Of a stretch of 64,000 nucleotides of DNA, positions 8,168 through 17,482 are shown one piece after another (the stretch's first letter is position 1; every line of letters begins with the position of its first letter). The DNA comes from DATAOG01 sp963753685. Lineage in GTDB: Bacteria > Pseudomonadota > Alphaproteobacteria > Geminicoccales > Geminicoccaceae. Location of the stretch: contig CAVWDE010000006.1 of NCBI GenBank assembly GCA_963753685.1, forward strand, positions 62,001 to 126,000, read 5' to 3'. The notes under the pieces were generated by a model that did no database searches, was not told where the DNA came from, and was given only the letters and a program-made list of their open reading frames with translations. Both the position numbers and the translations under genes were made by a program.

Positions 8168-10722
8168 TCAGACCGGCGTGAGGTGCGGTCGCAGCGGCCC
8201 CGATGGCGGCTGGCGGGAGCGCGTGAACGCCACGACCTGGCCGGGCGTGCCGTCATGCTCGATCCGGCCGTCGCCGAGCAGCACGACCCGGTCGGCGATC
8301 GCGAGCGCGGTCAGGCGATGGGTCACCATGACGATCGTGCGCCCGCGCGAGGCGCGCTTCAGATTGCGCAGCAGGATCTCCTCGGTCGCGGCATCGAGGC
8401 CGCTGGTGGCCTCGTCGAGCACCAGGAGGCGCGGGTTGCGGATCAGCGCCCGGGCGATGCTGATCAGCTGCCGCTGGCCGGCCGACAGGCCCCCGCCGCG
8501 CTCGCCGAGCCGGGTGTCGTAGCCGGCCGGCAGGCGCTGGATGAAGTCGTGCGCGCCGACGAACTTGGCAGCCGCGATCACGCGCTCGAACGACCGGTCG
8601 AGCGCACCCATCCCGATGTTCTCGGCGATGCTGCCAGCGAACAGCTGGACCTCCTGGGGCACCACGCCGACCTGCTGGCGGAGCACCGGGGGCGACCACA
8701 GGCGGACGTCGAGATCGTCGATCAGCACGCGCCCGTGGTCGGGCCGGTCGAGGCCGAGCAGCAGCTTGGCGAAGGTGCTCTTGCCGGAGCCGGGCGGGCC
8801 GACCACGCCCAGCACCTGGCCGGGCACGATCTCGAGGTCGACCCGGTCGAGCGCCGGCGGGGCGTCGTCGGCGTAGCGGTAGCTGACCTGCTCGAAGCGG
8901 ATGTGCCCCCTGAGGGCGAGCGCCGGTCCCGGCGCCGGCGCCAGCTCGGAGGGCTCGTTCATCAGCTCGTCGAGGCGCGCGAACGCCGTGCGCATGGTCT
9001 GCAGCTGCTGCCAGGCGCCGACCACCTGGCGGATCGGGGTGAGCGTCCGCGCCGCCAGGATCGTGGCCGCGATCAAGGCCCCGATCGACATGTCGCCGGC
9101 GATGATCGCGCGCGCCCCGACATAGACGATGACCAGCGCCACGACGTGCTGCAGCGCCTGGCCGGAGCTGGCGATCAGGCCACCGAGATTGCTTACCCGA
9201 AAGCCGGTCCAGGCGGCCTCGGCGAGCCGCTCCTTGAAGCGCCGCTCCATCTCGGGCTCGAGCCCGAGCGCCTTGACCGTGGCCGCCTGGCTGACCGTCT
9301 CGCCGAGGCTCGACGCCTTGGCCGCGGCGGCCGTGAAGCCGGCCTCGACGAGCCGCCGGTGCGGCCCGCGGGCGAGCATCGAGATCAGCCAGAACAGCGG
9401 CATCGCAACCAGCACGATCGCGCCCATGCGAACGTCGAGGTAGAACAGCACGGCAACGAACACCCCGACGAACAGCAGGTCGACCAACAGCAGCGGCAGC
9501 TGGCTCGTGAAGAACTGGCGCAGCTGGTCGAGCTGGCGGGTGCGCTCGAGGATCTGGCCGGTCGGCACCGCCTCGAAGGTGCGCAGCGGCAGGTGCACCA
9601 GATGGTGGATCACCTCGGCGCCGAGCGCGGCGTCGAGCCGGCCGCCGGTGTGGCTCGCGACATAGGCGCGCAGCGAGCGCAGCAGCCACTCGAACACGAA
9701 CAGGGTGATCATGCCGAGCGCCAGCACGTCCAGCGTCTGCAGCGCGCCGTGACTGATCACCTTGTTGTAGACGGTCATCAGGAAGATCGGCGTCGCCAGG
9801 GCGAGCAGGTTGATCACCACCGAGGCGAGGCCGAGCTCCCAGAGCACCGGGCTCAGCCGGCGCATGATCGTGTCCCGCCACTGGCGCTGACCGACCGGCG
9901 CGGGCAGCGGCTTGAGCAGGACCACGCGTTCCGCGAGGTCGGCCACGGTTTCGACATGGTGCGCCGCCGTGCGGCCGGCCTCGAGATCCTGGAGCACGAG
10001 GTGATCGTTGATGCGCGCCTCGGCCAGCCAGCCCTCGCCCGGCCGTCGGCCGAGGACCAGGAACGGCGGCGGCATCTGGGTCAGGGCGACGGCATCCGGC
10101 TTGACCTCGGCGGCCTTGAAGCCCAGCCGCTCGGCCGCCAGCAGCAGATTGCCAAGCGTCATGCCCTGGTCGGTCGGCGGCGCTGCGGCCCGGATCTCGG
10201 CCGCCGAGAACGGCCGCCCGAAGGTCCGGCAGAGCTGCTCGAAGGCAAGCGCCAGGCTGGCCGAGGGCGGCGCGTCGAGGGGCAGGGGCGCGCTCCGTGC
10301 AAGCTTGCGCAGCCGCCCGACCCGTCCGGGCTTGAGCCGCCCGGCGAGCCCGCGCAGGGTCCGGAGAAGCCACTGCACGCGGGCGCCCGGCCAGGCCGGC
10401 AGCCGCAACCACATCAGGCGTGGGATCCGGAACCAGCGCCGGAGGTCGGGCAGCGCGAGGCGCGGGATCCGAAGCCAGCGTCGAACGTCGAGCCGGGCGC
10501 CAGACGCGGAATCCGCACCCGGCGCCGGAGGTCGGGCCACGCCAGACGTCTGATGTCGGGAAGGGTCAGCAGCCCGGCCAGAGATGCCAGCAACCGGAGC
10601 CAGGCCAGGCGGTCCCGCACCAACGCGGCCGGCCGCCGCGGCGCCCGGCGCCAGAGCCGCACGCGCCTTCGACCATCGGGCTCGGCGAGCCGCCTGCCCA
10701 CCGTTCGGAGCCATCGCCTCAT
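8168..10722 (-). CDS. Type I secretion ABC exporter with inactive C39-like domain; N-terminal frameshift
   Basis: An exporter of the HlyB/PrtD group that would energise secretion of an unknown substrate. From the N-terminus it has an unusual Arg/Leu/Pro-rich repeat region, a C39 peptidase-like domain without a catalytic Cys (SLALAFEQLCRTFGRPFSAA), six membrane helices, and a nucleotide-binding domain. The last has Walker A GPPGSGKST, signature LSAGQRQ, Walker B LLVLDEAT and the H-loop VTHRL. The ATG at 10722 follows AAAGGGAG. That frame is continued only if one base is missing near 10495; without correction the long frame would begin at a weak TTG (10741). Four copies of an xPDxRR...RIPRLA unit span the shift. 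It is followed 4 bp later by the hlyD-like gene. Confidence 0.88.
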
Positions 10723-10775
10723 GGCTCCCTTTATAAACCAAAAAATCCTATCTTAGAAACGATTCACAACTAGAA

Positions 10776-10787
10776 CGCGATATCGCG
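10776..10787. promoter_or_regulatory. 12-bp perfect palindrome upstream of the secretion operon
   Basis: CGCGATATCGCG lies in an AT-rich gap between the secretion exporter (start 10722) and the end of the methyltransferase gene. On the minus strand TATAAA, 17 bases from TTCTAA, could be a promoter just downstream of it. An operator role is inferred from position only. Confidence 0.3.
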
Positions 10788-10819
10788 CGGTCGAATTGTG
10801 GCCGATTTGCCGCATCGGG

Positions 10820-12004
10820 TCAGGCGAGCGCGTACACCAGAAACTTGAGGTAGGCCGATTCCGGCAGCGCCGGGTGGCTTGGATGGTCGGGCCCGGCGCC
10901 CGCCTGCCAGATCAGCCGTCCGGACCGGCCGGCGTCCCGCAGGCCGTGCCCGACCTCGTCGGCGAAGGCGTCGGCGGGCACGTTGTGGGCGCAGCAGGCG
11001 ATCGCGAGGAAGCCCTCCTCGGCGACCAGCAACGTGGCCGCGCGGGCGAGCTTGCGATAGCCGCGCAGGCCCGGCTTCAGCTCCTTCTTGCTGCGCACGA
11101 AGGCCGGCGGATCGGCGACCACGACCCCGAACCGCTGCTTGGCGTCCGCGAGTTCGTCGAGGGCCGCGAACGCATCCTGGCGCTGCACCGACAGCCGCTC
11201 CGCAAGGCCATTGCGGGCGGCGCTCGCCTGGGCGAGATCGAGGCCGAGCTGGGAGCGGTCGACCGCCAGCACCGCGCGCGCTCCGGCGGCCGCCGCGACC
11301 AGCCCGAAGCCTGCGCTGTAGCTGTACAGATCGAGCACGCGCTCGCCGCGGCAGAGGTGCGCCACGAAGGCGCGGTTCTCGCGCTGATCGAAATACCAGC
11401 CGGTCTTCTGGCCTTCGAGCGGATCGACCAGGAACGTCAGGCCGTTTTCCTCGATCTCCGCCGGCGGCGTCAGCGCGCCCTTGGCGACCTTGACCTCGAT
11501 CGTCAGGCCTTCGAGCTCGCGCACCGGGCTGTCGTTGCGCAGGACCACGACCCGCGGTGCCAGCAGCTGATCGAGCGCGCCGAGCACCGCGTCCTCGAGG
11601 GCCGCCATCCCGGCGCTGTTCAGCTGGCAGACCAGAACGTCCGCGAAGCGATCGACCACCAGCCCGGGCAGGCCATCGGCCTCGGCATGCACCAGCCGGT
11701 AGTAGGGACGATCGAACAGCCGTTCGCGCAGCCGTAGCGCCCGCGCCAGGCGACGCTCGAGGAAGGTCGCATCGATGGTCGCATCGGTGTTGCGGGTGAG
11801 CAGACGCGCGGCGATCAGCGAGTGCGGGTTGAACTGGGCGAGCGCCAGGCGCCGGCCGTCGGCCGTGTACAGGCAGACCGGCGCACCCGGCGGCAAAGCC
11901 TTGGCGGCCGCGTCCATGCGCAGCTCATTGGAATAGGCCCAGGGATGGCCGGCGCGCAGCCGCCGGTCCTGGCCGGGCAGAAGTTGCACCTTGGGGTAAA
12001 GCAT
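10820..12004 (-). CDS. Class I SAM-dependent rRNA methyltransferase, RlmI/RlmK family
   Basis: A 394-residue protein with an N-terminal PUA-like domain (MLYPKVQLLPGQDRRLRAGH, PWAYSNEL) and a Rossmann methyltransferase domain. Key motifs are FDQRENRAFV, VLDLYSYSAGFGLVAAAAGA (SAM-binding motif I), AVDRSQLGLDLAQ (motif II, acidic) and VVADPPAFVRSKKEL, with the DPPAF catalytic loop. This is the family of RlmI, which makes 5-methylcytosine in 23S rRNA; the exact target base here is inferred. The start at 12004 gives the conserved PUA N-terminus. It is divergent from the gamma-glutamyltransferase gene. The reading frame stays open far upstream, but that part is antisense to the next gene. Confidence 0.9.
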   Translation of the reverse strand: MLYPKVQLLPGQDRRLRAGHPWAYSNELRMDAAAKALPPGAPVCLYTADGRRLALAQFNPHSLIAARLLTRNTDATIDATFLERRLARALRLRERLFDRPYYRLVHAEADGLPGLVVDRFADVLVCQLNSAGMAALEDAVLGALDQLLAPRVVVLRNDSPVRELEGLTIEVKVAKGALTPPAEIEENGLTFLVDPLEGQKTGWYFDQRENRAFVAHLCRGERVLDLYSYSAGFGLVAAAAGARAVLAVDRSQLGLDLAQASAARNGLAERLSVQRQDAFAALDELADAKQRFGVVVADPPAFVRSKKELKPGLRGYRKLARAATLLVAEEGFLAIACCAHNVPADAFADEVGHGLRDAGRSGRLIWQAGAGPDHPSHPALPESAYLKFLVYALA

Positions 12005-12169
12005 CGACCATCCGCGGCAGACAGGGGAGCCGCTCAAGCTAGCGGGATCGGCCGCCAGATCAAGCCATCGCCGCGCGGCCCGGCGGCGCGCGATCGCGCC
12101 GCGTGCGTTTCGCCGGCCGGCATCTATAGTCTGGCCCCGAAGTTCGGTCACCGACCACGAGGTCCGCCC

Positions 12170-13900
12170 ATGTCCGCCCCGAGCCATCGCCGCCGGCCGC
12201 TCCTCGCCCTGCTGCTCGGCGTCCTGCTGCCCGGTCTGGCGAGCGCGCAGCCAGCCGGCGACAGCGGGCGCGCGATCGTCCATCCGGTGTTCGCCGAGCA
12301 CGGCATGGTCGCGAGCCAGGAGGCCGCGGCCACCCGGATCGGCGTCGACGTCCTCGAGCACGGCGGCAATGCCATCGACGCCGCGGTCGCGGTCGGCTTC
12401 GCGCTCGCGGTCACCCTGCCCAGCGCCGGCAATCTCGGCGGCGGCGGCTTCATGCTGGTGCGTTCTGCGGCGAGCGGCGAGGTGGTCGCGATCGACTACC
12501 GCGAGAAGGCCGGCAGCCGCGCGTATCGCGACATGTTCCTGGACCAGGCGGGCAACCCCGATCCCAAGAAGTCGCTCGAGAGCGGGCTCGCGGTCGGCGT
12601 GCCCGGCACGGTCGCGGGCCTGGCGCTTGCCCTGCAGCGCTACGGCACGATCACGCTCAGGCAGGCGCTGGCGCCGGCGATCAGGCTCGCCGAGCAGGGC
12701 ATCACGGTCAGCCCGGAACTGGCCGCCTCGCTGACGCACGCGGCCGAACGCCTGCGGCGCTGGCCTTCGAGCGCCAAGATCTTCGCCAAGCAGGACGGAA
12801 CGCCCTACGCGCCGGGCGAGATTCTGGTGCAGACCGATCTCGCCCGGTCGCTGCGGGCGATCGCCGAGCAGGGGCCGAGCGGCTTCTACGACGGACCGGT
12901 CGCCCGCGCGATCGTCGACGAGGTCGGCCGGGCGGGCGGCAATCTGACGCTCGACGACCTCGAGGCCTACCAGGCGGTCGTGCGGCCGCCGGTCGCCGGC
13001 AGCTACCGGGGCTACGAGATCCGCTCGATGCCGCCACCGTCCTCGGGCGGCGTGCACATCATCGAAATCCTGAACACGCTCGAGAACGTGCCGATCGGCT
13101 TCCTCGGCCAGAACAGCGCCGAGACCATCCACATGATGGCGGAAGCGATGAAAGTCGCCTACGCCGACCGGAGCCAGTATCTCGGCGATCCCGATTTCGT
13201 CGACGTGCCGGTCAAGGCGCTGACCTCGAAGGCCTACGCCAAGGCGATCCTCGGCCGGATCAGCCGCAATCGCGCGACGCCGGCCGCCGAGATCAGGCCC
13301 GGCGACCTCACACCCTACGAGAGCCCGGACACGACCGATTTCTCGGTCGTCGACCAGGCCGGCAATGCGGTCGCCAACACCTACACGCTCAACTTCGGCT
13401 ACGGCACCGGCCTGGTCGCCGAGGGCACCGGCATCCTGCTCAACAACGAGCTCGACGACTTCTCGGCCAAGCCCGGGGTGCCCAACGCCTACGGCCTGAT
13501 CGGTGGCGCCGCCAACGCGGTCGCGCCGGGCAAACGACCGCTCAGCTCGATGTCGCCGACCATCGTGCTCAAGGACGGCAAGCCGTTCCTGGTGACCGGC
13601 AGCCCGGGCGGCTCGCGCATCATCACGACCGTGCTGCAGATCATCATGAACGTGATCGACCATGACATGAACATCGCCGAGGCGACCTATGCGCCGCGCA
13701 TCCACCACCAGTGGCTGCCGGACGAGCTGCGCGTCGAGGCGGGCCTGTCACCCGATACCGTCCGCCTGCTCGAGCAGATGGGCCATCACGTCGTGATCGC
13801 GGACACCATGGGCTCGACCCAGTCGATCATGGTCACCGACCGGGGCCTGTACGGCAGCTCCGACCCGCGCACGCCGGGCGATCTGACCCTCGGCTACTGA
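12170..13900 (+). CDS. ggt: Gamma-glutamyltransferase (periplasmic)
   Basis: A 576-residue precursor that self-cleaves and then hydrolyses glutathione or transfers its gamma-glutamyl group. The Sec signal peptide is RRRPLLALLLGVLLPGLASA. Family motifs in order: MVASQEAAATRIGVDVLEHG (N-terminal), GNAIDAAVAVGFALAVTLPS, GNLGGGGFMLV, and the processing/catalytic region SPDTTDFSVVDQAGNAVANT with the nucleophilic Thr. Then GTGILLNNELDDFS, RPLSSMSPTIVLKDG and GSPGGSRIITTVLQ. The residue after the catalytic Thr pair is Asp, where E. coli GGT has His. It appears monocistronic. Confidence 0.95.
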   Translation: MSAPSHRRRPLLALLLGVLLPGLASAQPAGDSGRAIVHPVFAEHGMVASQEAAATRIGVDVLEHGGNAIDAAVAVGFALAVTLPSAGNLGGGGFMLVRSAASGEVVAIDYREKAGSRAYRDMFLDQAGNPDPKKSLESGLAVGVPGTVAGLALALQRYGTITLRQALAPAIRLAEQGITVSPELAASLTHAAERLRRWPSSAKIFAKQDGTPYAPGEILVQTDLARSLRAIAEQGPSGFYDGPVARAIVDEVGRAGGNLTLDDLEAYQAVVRPPVAGSYRGYEIRSMPPPSSGGVHIIEILNTLENVPIGFLGQNSAETIHMMAEAMKVAYADRSQYLGDPDFVDVPVKALTSKAYAKAILGRISRNRATPAAEIRPGDLTPYESPDTTDFSVVDQAGNAVANTYTLNFGYGTGLVAEGTGILLNNELDDFSAKPGVPNAYGLIGGAANAVAPGKRPLSSMSPTIVLKDGKPFLVTGSPGGSRIITTVLQIIMNVIDHDMNIAEATYAPRIHHQWLPDELRVEAGLSPDTVRLLEQMGHHVVIADTMGSTQSIMVTDRGLYGSSDPRTPGDLTLGY

Positions 13901-13994
13901 TCGACATGATCGCTTCAGACGAGGCGTGCGGCCGTCCCGTGATGGCCCTCGCGCCGGCGCGGTGCTAGGCTCCGGCGGGCGAGAGGACCGTTGC

Positions 13995-14456
13995 ATGGCA
14001 CGTGCGAAGACAGCCATCCCGGAGCAGAAGCCGCTCTACGAGCGCGACTTCTGTCTCTGGGTCGTGGAACAGGGCCGGCTGCTCAAGGAGGGCCGGCTGC
14101 AGGAGCTCGACGTCGCCAATCTGCTCGAAGAGATCGAAGACATGGGGCGGAGCGAGAAGGCCGCGATCGAGAACAACCTGATCGTCCTGCTCACCCACTT
14201 GCTCAAGTACCAATTTCAACCGGATCAACGGTCGAGCAGCTGGCGCGGGTCGATTGTCGAGCATCGGCGCCGACTGCGGAAGCTAATCCGGGAAAGCCCG
14301 AGTCTGCGGCCCTACGCTCATGAGATCTATGCGGAATGCTACGGCGACAGCTGCGAGCAGGCGGCGGCGGAGACGGCTCTACCGGCGGACACCTTCCCGG
14401 CCGAACCGGTCTTCAGCTTGGAGCAGGCGCTAGATCCGAAGTTCCTGCCGGATTAA
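13995..14456 (+). CDS. DUF29 family protein
   Basis: A 153-residue protein of the DUF29 family, widespread in alphaproteobacteria and cyanobacteria, with no established function. Visible family features are YERDFCLWVVEQGRLLKEGR, LDVANLLEEIEDMGRSEKAA, IENNLIVLLTHLLKYQFQPD and SWRGSIVEHRRRLRKLIRES. The product is all-helical and soluble. The stop at 14454-14456 overlaps by 4 bp the stop of the convergent EEP gene. Base composition is somewhat less GC-rich in the middle (14200-14290). Confidence 0.85.
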   Translation: MARAKTAIPEQKPLYERDFCLWVVEQGRLLKEGRLQELDVANLLEEIEDMGRSEKAAIENNLIVLLTHLLKYQFQPDQRSSSWRGSIVEHRRRLRKLIRESPSLRPYAHEIYAECYGDSCEQAAAETALPADTFPAEPVFSLEQALDPKFLPD

Positions 14457-15265
14457 CCGTCCCCACTGCCGGAGCGCCGGTGCGCTGGGGCCGACCGTGA
14501 GCCGGGGTCCGGCGCGGGCTCCTCAGGCGGCGCCGCGTCCGCTGCCGGCAACGCAGGCTGTGGGTCGGCGAGCGCGGCAACATCGGCCCAGATCGGCAGA
14601 TGGTCGGAGGCGATCCGGCTGAGGGCCGTGTCGTGGCGCCAGAGCCGGCCGCGCAGGCGACAGGCCGAGAGCGCCATGCGGTCGAGCGCGAACAGGGGTA
14701 AGCGGCTGGGGAAGGTCGGGGGCGCGAACGGCAGGACGGCGTGCCGGCGGAGCACGCTGAGGCCGCGCGAGAACGGCCACCATTCGTTGAAGTCGCCGAT
14801 CACGATGGTCGGCATGCCGGCCGGCAGGATCTGGTCCAAGAGGACCGCGAACTGGCGCCGGCGGCGGCCGGAGTGCAGGTCGAGGTGGGTGGTCAGCACC
14901 CGCCAGCCGGCGCCGCCGCTGCCGGCGAGGTCGGCGACGATCGCGCCCCGGGCCTCGCGGCTGCGGCCCTCGAACACCACCCGCCGGACCGCGCGGACCG
15001 CGCGCCGGGTCAAGAGCGCATTGCCGTACCAGCCGCTCTGGCCATGCACCAGCGGGCCTTCGAGGCAGTCCATCTCGAGGGTTCGGGCGAGCACCTGCGC
15101 CTGGTCGAGGGCGCTCCGGGCAGGCCGTGATTCGACCTCCTGCAGGCCGATCACGTCGGCCCCGATCTCGAGCAGCACGCCGGCGACGCGATCCACGTCC
15201 TGGCGGCCGTCGACCCCGACGCAGGCGTGAATGTTGTAGCTCGCGACCCGCAGCGTCGCGCTCAT
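14453..15265 (-). CDS. Endonuclease/exonuclease/phosphatase (EEP) family hydrolase
   Basis: A 270-residue Mg-dependent phosphodiesterase-like protein. EEP motifs are present in order: LRVASYNIHACVGVDG, DVIGLQEVESR (metal-binding Glu), VLTTHLDLHSG, MPTIVIGDFNEWWPFSRG (catalytic Asp/Asn) and RIASDHLPIWADV (final Asp-His). The ATG overlaps the stop of the phospholipase D gene (ATGA), so the two are translationally coupled. This neighbour suggests action on a phospholipid or phosphodiester product rather than DNA; that is inference. The C-terminal 30 residues are Pro/Ser/Arg-rich and unconserved. Confidence 0.88.
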   Translation of the reverse strand: MSATLRVASYNIHACVGVDGRQDVDRVAGVLLEIGADVIGLQEVESRPARSALDQAQVLARTLEMDCLEGPLVHGQSGWYGNALLTRRAVRAVRRVVFEGRSREARGAIVADLAGSGGAGWRVLTTHLDLHSGRRRRQFAVLLDQILPAGMPTIVIGDFNEWWPFSRGLSVLRRHAVLPFAPPTFPSRLPLFALDRMALSACRLRGRLWRHDTALSRIASDHLPIWADVAALADPQPALPAADAAPPEEPAPDPGSRSAPAHRRSGSGDG

Positions 15266-17388
15266 TGCGCGCGCCGGCGCTGCGACCATCGCCGCAGCAC
15301 CAGGGCCAGCGCCACGACCGCAAGGGTGACGCCGATCAGGATCACGAGATTGCCGGTGTCGGGCCGGCGTAGCCAGGCGCCGAGCCGGTCGCCGAACACG
15401 GTCATCAGCACCAGCCCGGGCAGCATGCCGAGCAGGCTGCCGAGCAGGAAGTCGCGGATCTTCATCTCGGACGCGCCGGCGACCAGATTGACCACGCTGA
15501 ACGGTGCCACCGGCAGCAGACGCAGCAGGGTCATGGCGAACAAGCCGTGCTCGCTGAGCCGGCGGCTGACCGCGTTGACCCAGCGGCCGGCGAACCGGCG
15601 CACCGGATCGCGGCCGATGCCGCGCCCGACGCCGAACGCCAGGGTCGCTCCGACCAGCGAGCCCGCGAGCGCGTAGACGAACCCGACCAGGCCTCCGAAG
15701 GCGGCACAGGTCGCCGCGATCATCAGGTTGACCGGCACGAACAGCAGGCTGGCCAGCGCGTAGGCGACCAGCACGCCCGAGATCCCGAGCCAGGAGAAGC
15801 GGTGCGCCTCGGCGTAGTGCAGCGACTGCGCGAGCAGCCGGCTGCCGCTGGTGAACTCGCCCCGCAGCAGCAGGGCGAACGCCAGCAGCAGGACCAGGGT
15901 GACGGCACTGCGGATGACCACCTGGCGCAAGCGGCGGCGGCGGGGGGGCGGCGCCAGGCGCTGCTCCAGGGTCGCCATCGTGATCGGCTCGTCGATGTCG
16001 GTGAGTGCCACCCCCGCCTCGACCTCGGGCGGCAGCGCCGCCTTCTCGATCACCAAAGGCTCGAGGCGGCGCGGCCCACCGTTCAGGGCGTCGACCGCGG
16101 CGATCAACGAGCCTTGCTCGGCCCGGGCCGCCGCCAGCGCCTCGGGCGGGCTGCCCAGATGCTCGGCCAGCAGGGTATCGCGCGCCCGCTGCACGGCGCG
16201 CCGCGCGGCCGCATCTTCGGCCACGAGCACCAGCACGCACTCGCTGTCCAGTCCCATGGAGCGGTTGGCGAGATTGGCCGAACCGACCACCAGGAGCCGG
16301 TCGTCGATCACCATCAGCTTGGCGTGCAGATTGATCGGCACCGCCTCGCCGGCGGCCGCGTTGACCGGGTAGAACGCGCGCAGGCGCTGCCCCGTGCGGT
16401 CGGCGGCGCGCAGCCGGTCGAGGAAGCGGGCGCGCCCGCGATCCATCACCGCGGTCTCGACCGGGCCCTCGCAGATCGTCGGACCGAGGATCACCGCCTC
16501 CGGCCCCTCGGCGTCCTCGAGCCTGGCGGCCAGGGCTTCGGCGATCGCCGGCACGGTCAGATACTGATTTTCGATGTAGACCGTCCGCCGGGCCTGCTCG
16601 ATGGCGCCCAGGTAGAGGGCCTCGACCTCGCGCACCGCGGGCTGGCCGTCGTACTGGGGACGGGTGCGGGCGATGCCGACGCGGGCGTCCTCGAACCAGG
16701 GCTCGATCGCGGTCGGCCAGGGCGAGTGCCCGCGCACCGCCGGCGCCGCCACCCGTTCGCCGCTCGCCCGCCGCCAGCGCTCCCGCGCCAGGGCATCGAG
16801 CGCCCGTGCGGTCTCGCCCTCGACCATCAGCATGCAGTCGTGGAACGGCCCCTTCGGCGTGCCGTTGGGCAGCTGCCGGTGCGGCTCGTCCGGCCGATGC
16901 GCGGGCGTGTCCCAGCGGCCGACCGTCAGATCGATGCCGCCGCAGAACGCGAGCTCGCCGTCGATCACCACCAGCTTCTCATGCTGGCAGGCGCCCGGCG
17001 GGTGATCGCCATCAAAGACGAACTTGAGCCGGCGCGAGCCGCCGATGCCGAACCGGAGCTGGGGCATGAACTGGCGATCGAAGCCGTAGATGAACGCCCA
17101 GTCCCAGATGAGGAGCCGGATCTGCAGCTTGCGGCGATCTCTGAGCAGCTGGTTCAGGAACTCTTTCAACGGCGGCGCCCCGGCCTCGGGGTCCAGGCTG
17201 ATGTCGCTGTTGACGTCCCAACCCATGATCAGCACGCTCTGCCTGGCCTCGAGCAGCGCCTGGCGGAGCGCCGCGAAATAGGCGGCACCGTCGATCAGCA
17301 GAGCGGCGCGGCGCGCCCGCGTCACCCGCCAGCAGGCGCCAGGCTGGTCGAGCAGACAGGTGCCGGAGGGGTCGAGCGCAGAGGTCAT
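15262..17388 (-). CDS. Phospholipase D-like protein fused to a VTT (TVP38/DedA-type) membrane domain
   Basis: A 708-residue two-part protein. Residues 1-450 carry two PLD catalytic motifs: HEKLVVID at about 136 and NLHAKLMVIDDRLLVVGSAN at about 355, the HxKxxxxD signature for a phosphohistidine mechanism. After a linker, residues 490-700 form several membrane helices of the SNARE-associated/VTT family (LRLLPVAPFSVVNLVAGASE, GSLLGMLPGLVLMTVFGDRL). VTT-family proteins are linked to lipid scrambling or transport, so a membrane-tethered phospholipid hydrolase or transphosphatidylase is a reasonable inference. It forms a 4-bp-overlapping operon with the EEP gene. Confidence 0.9.
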   Translation of the reverse strand: MTSALDPSGTCLLDQPGACWRVTRARRAALLIDGAAYFAALRQALLEARQSVLIMGWDVNSDISLDPEAGAPPLKEFLNQLLRDRRKLQIRLLIWDWAFIYGFDRQFMPQLRFGIGGSRRLKFVFDGDHPPGACQHEKLVVIDGELAFCGGIDLTVGRWDTPAHRPDEPHRQLPNGTPKGPFHDCMLMVEGETARALDALARERWRRASGERVAAPAVRGHSPWPTAIEPWFEDARVGIARTRPQYDGQPAVREVEALYLGAIEQARRTVYIENQYLTVPAIAEALAARLEDAEGPEAVILGPTICEGPVETAVMDRGRARFLDRLRAADRTGQRLRAFYPVNAAAGEAVPINLHAKLMVIDDRLLVVGSANLANRSMGLDSECVLVLVAEDAAARRAVQRARDTLLAEHLGSPPEALAAARAEQGSLIAAVDALNGGPRRLEPLVIEKAALPPEVEAGVALTDIDEPITMATLEQRLAPPPRRRRLRQVVIRSAVTLVLLLAFALLLRGEFTSGSRLLAQSLHYAEAHRFSWLGISGVLVAYALASLLFVPVNLMIAATCAAFGGLVGFVYALAGSLVGATLAFGVGRGIGRDPVRRFAGRWVNAVSRRLSEHGLFAMTLLRLLPVAPFSVVNLVAGASEMKIRDFLLGSLLGMLPGLVLMTVFGDRLGAWLRRPDTGNLVILIGVTLAVVALALVLRRWSQRRRAQ

Positions 17389-17482
17389 GATCTGCCGGGC
17401 AAGGTCGAACGAGCCGCGGGCGCGCGGCCCGGGCGACCTCGATCAACGCGCGACGCCCCGAGAACGATCCCTGTCCCCGCGC

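Noticed and set aside
7934..10756. A 940-residue plus-strand protein antisense to the exporter
   Set aside because: It is a GC-driven shadow frame. The minus strand has all ABC exporter motifs, and the antisense product is Arg/Gln/His-rich low complexity.
12005..13708. N-terminal extension of the RlmI-like gene
   Set aside because: This part of the open frame is antisense to the gamma-glutamyltransferase gene and has no domain. The PUA start is at 12004.
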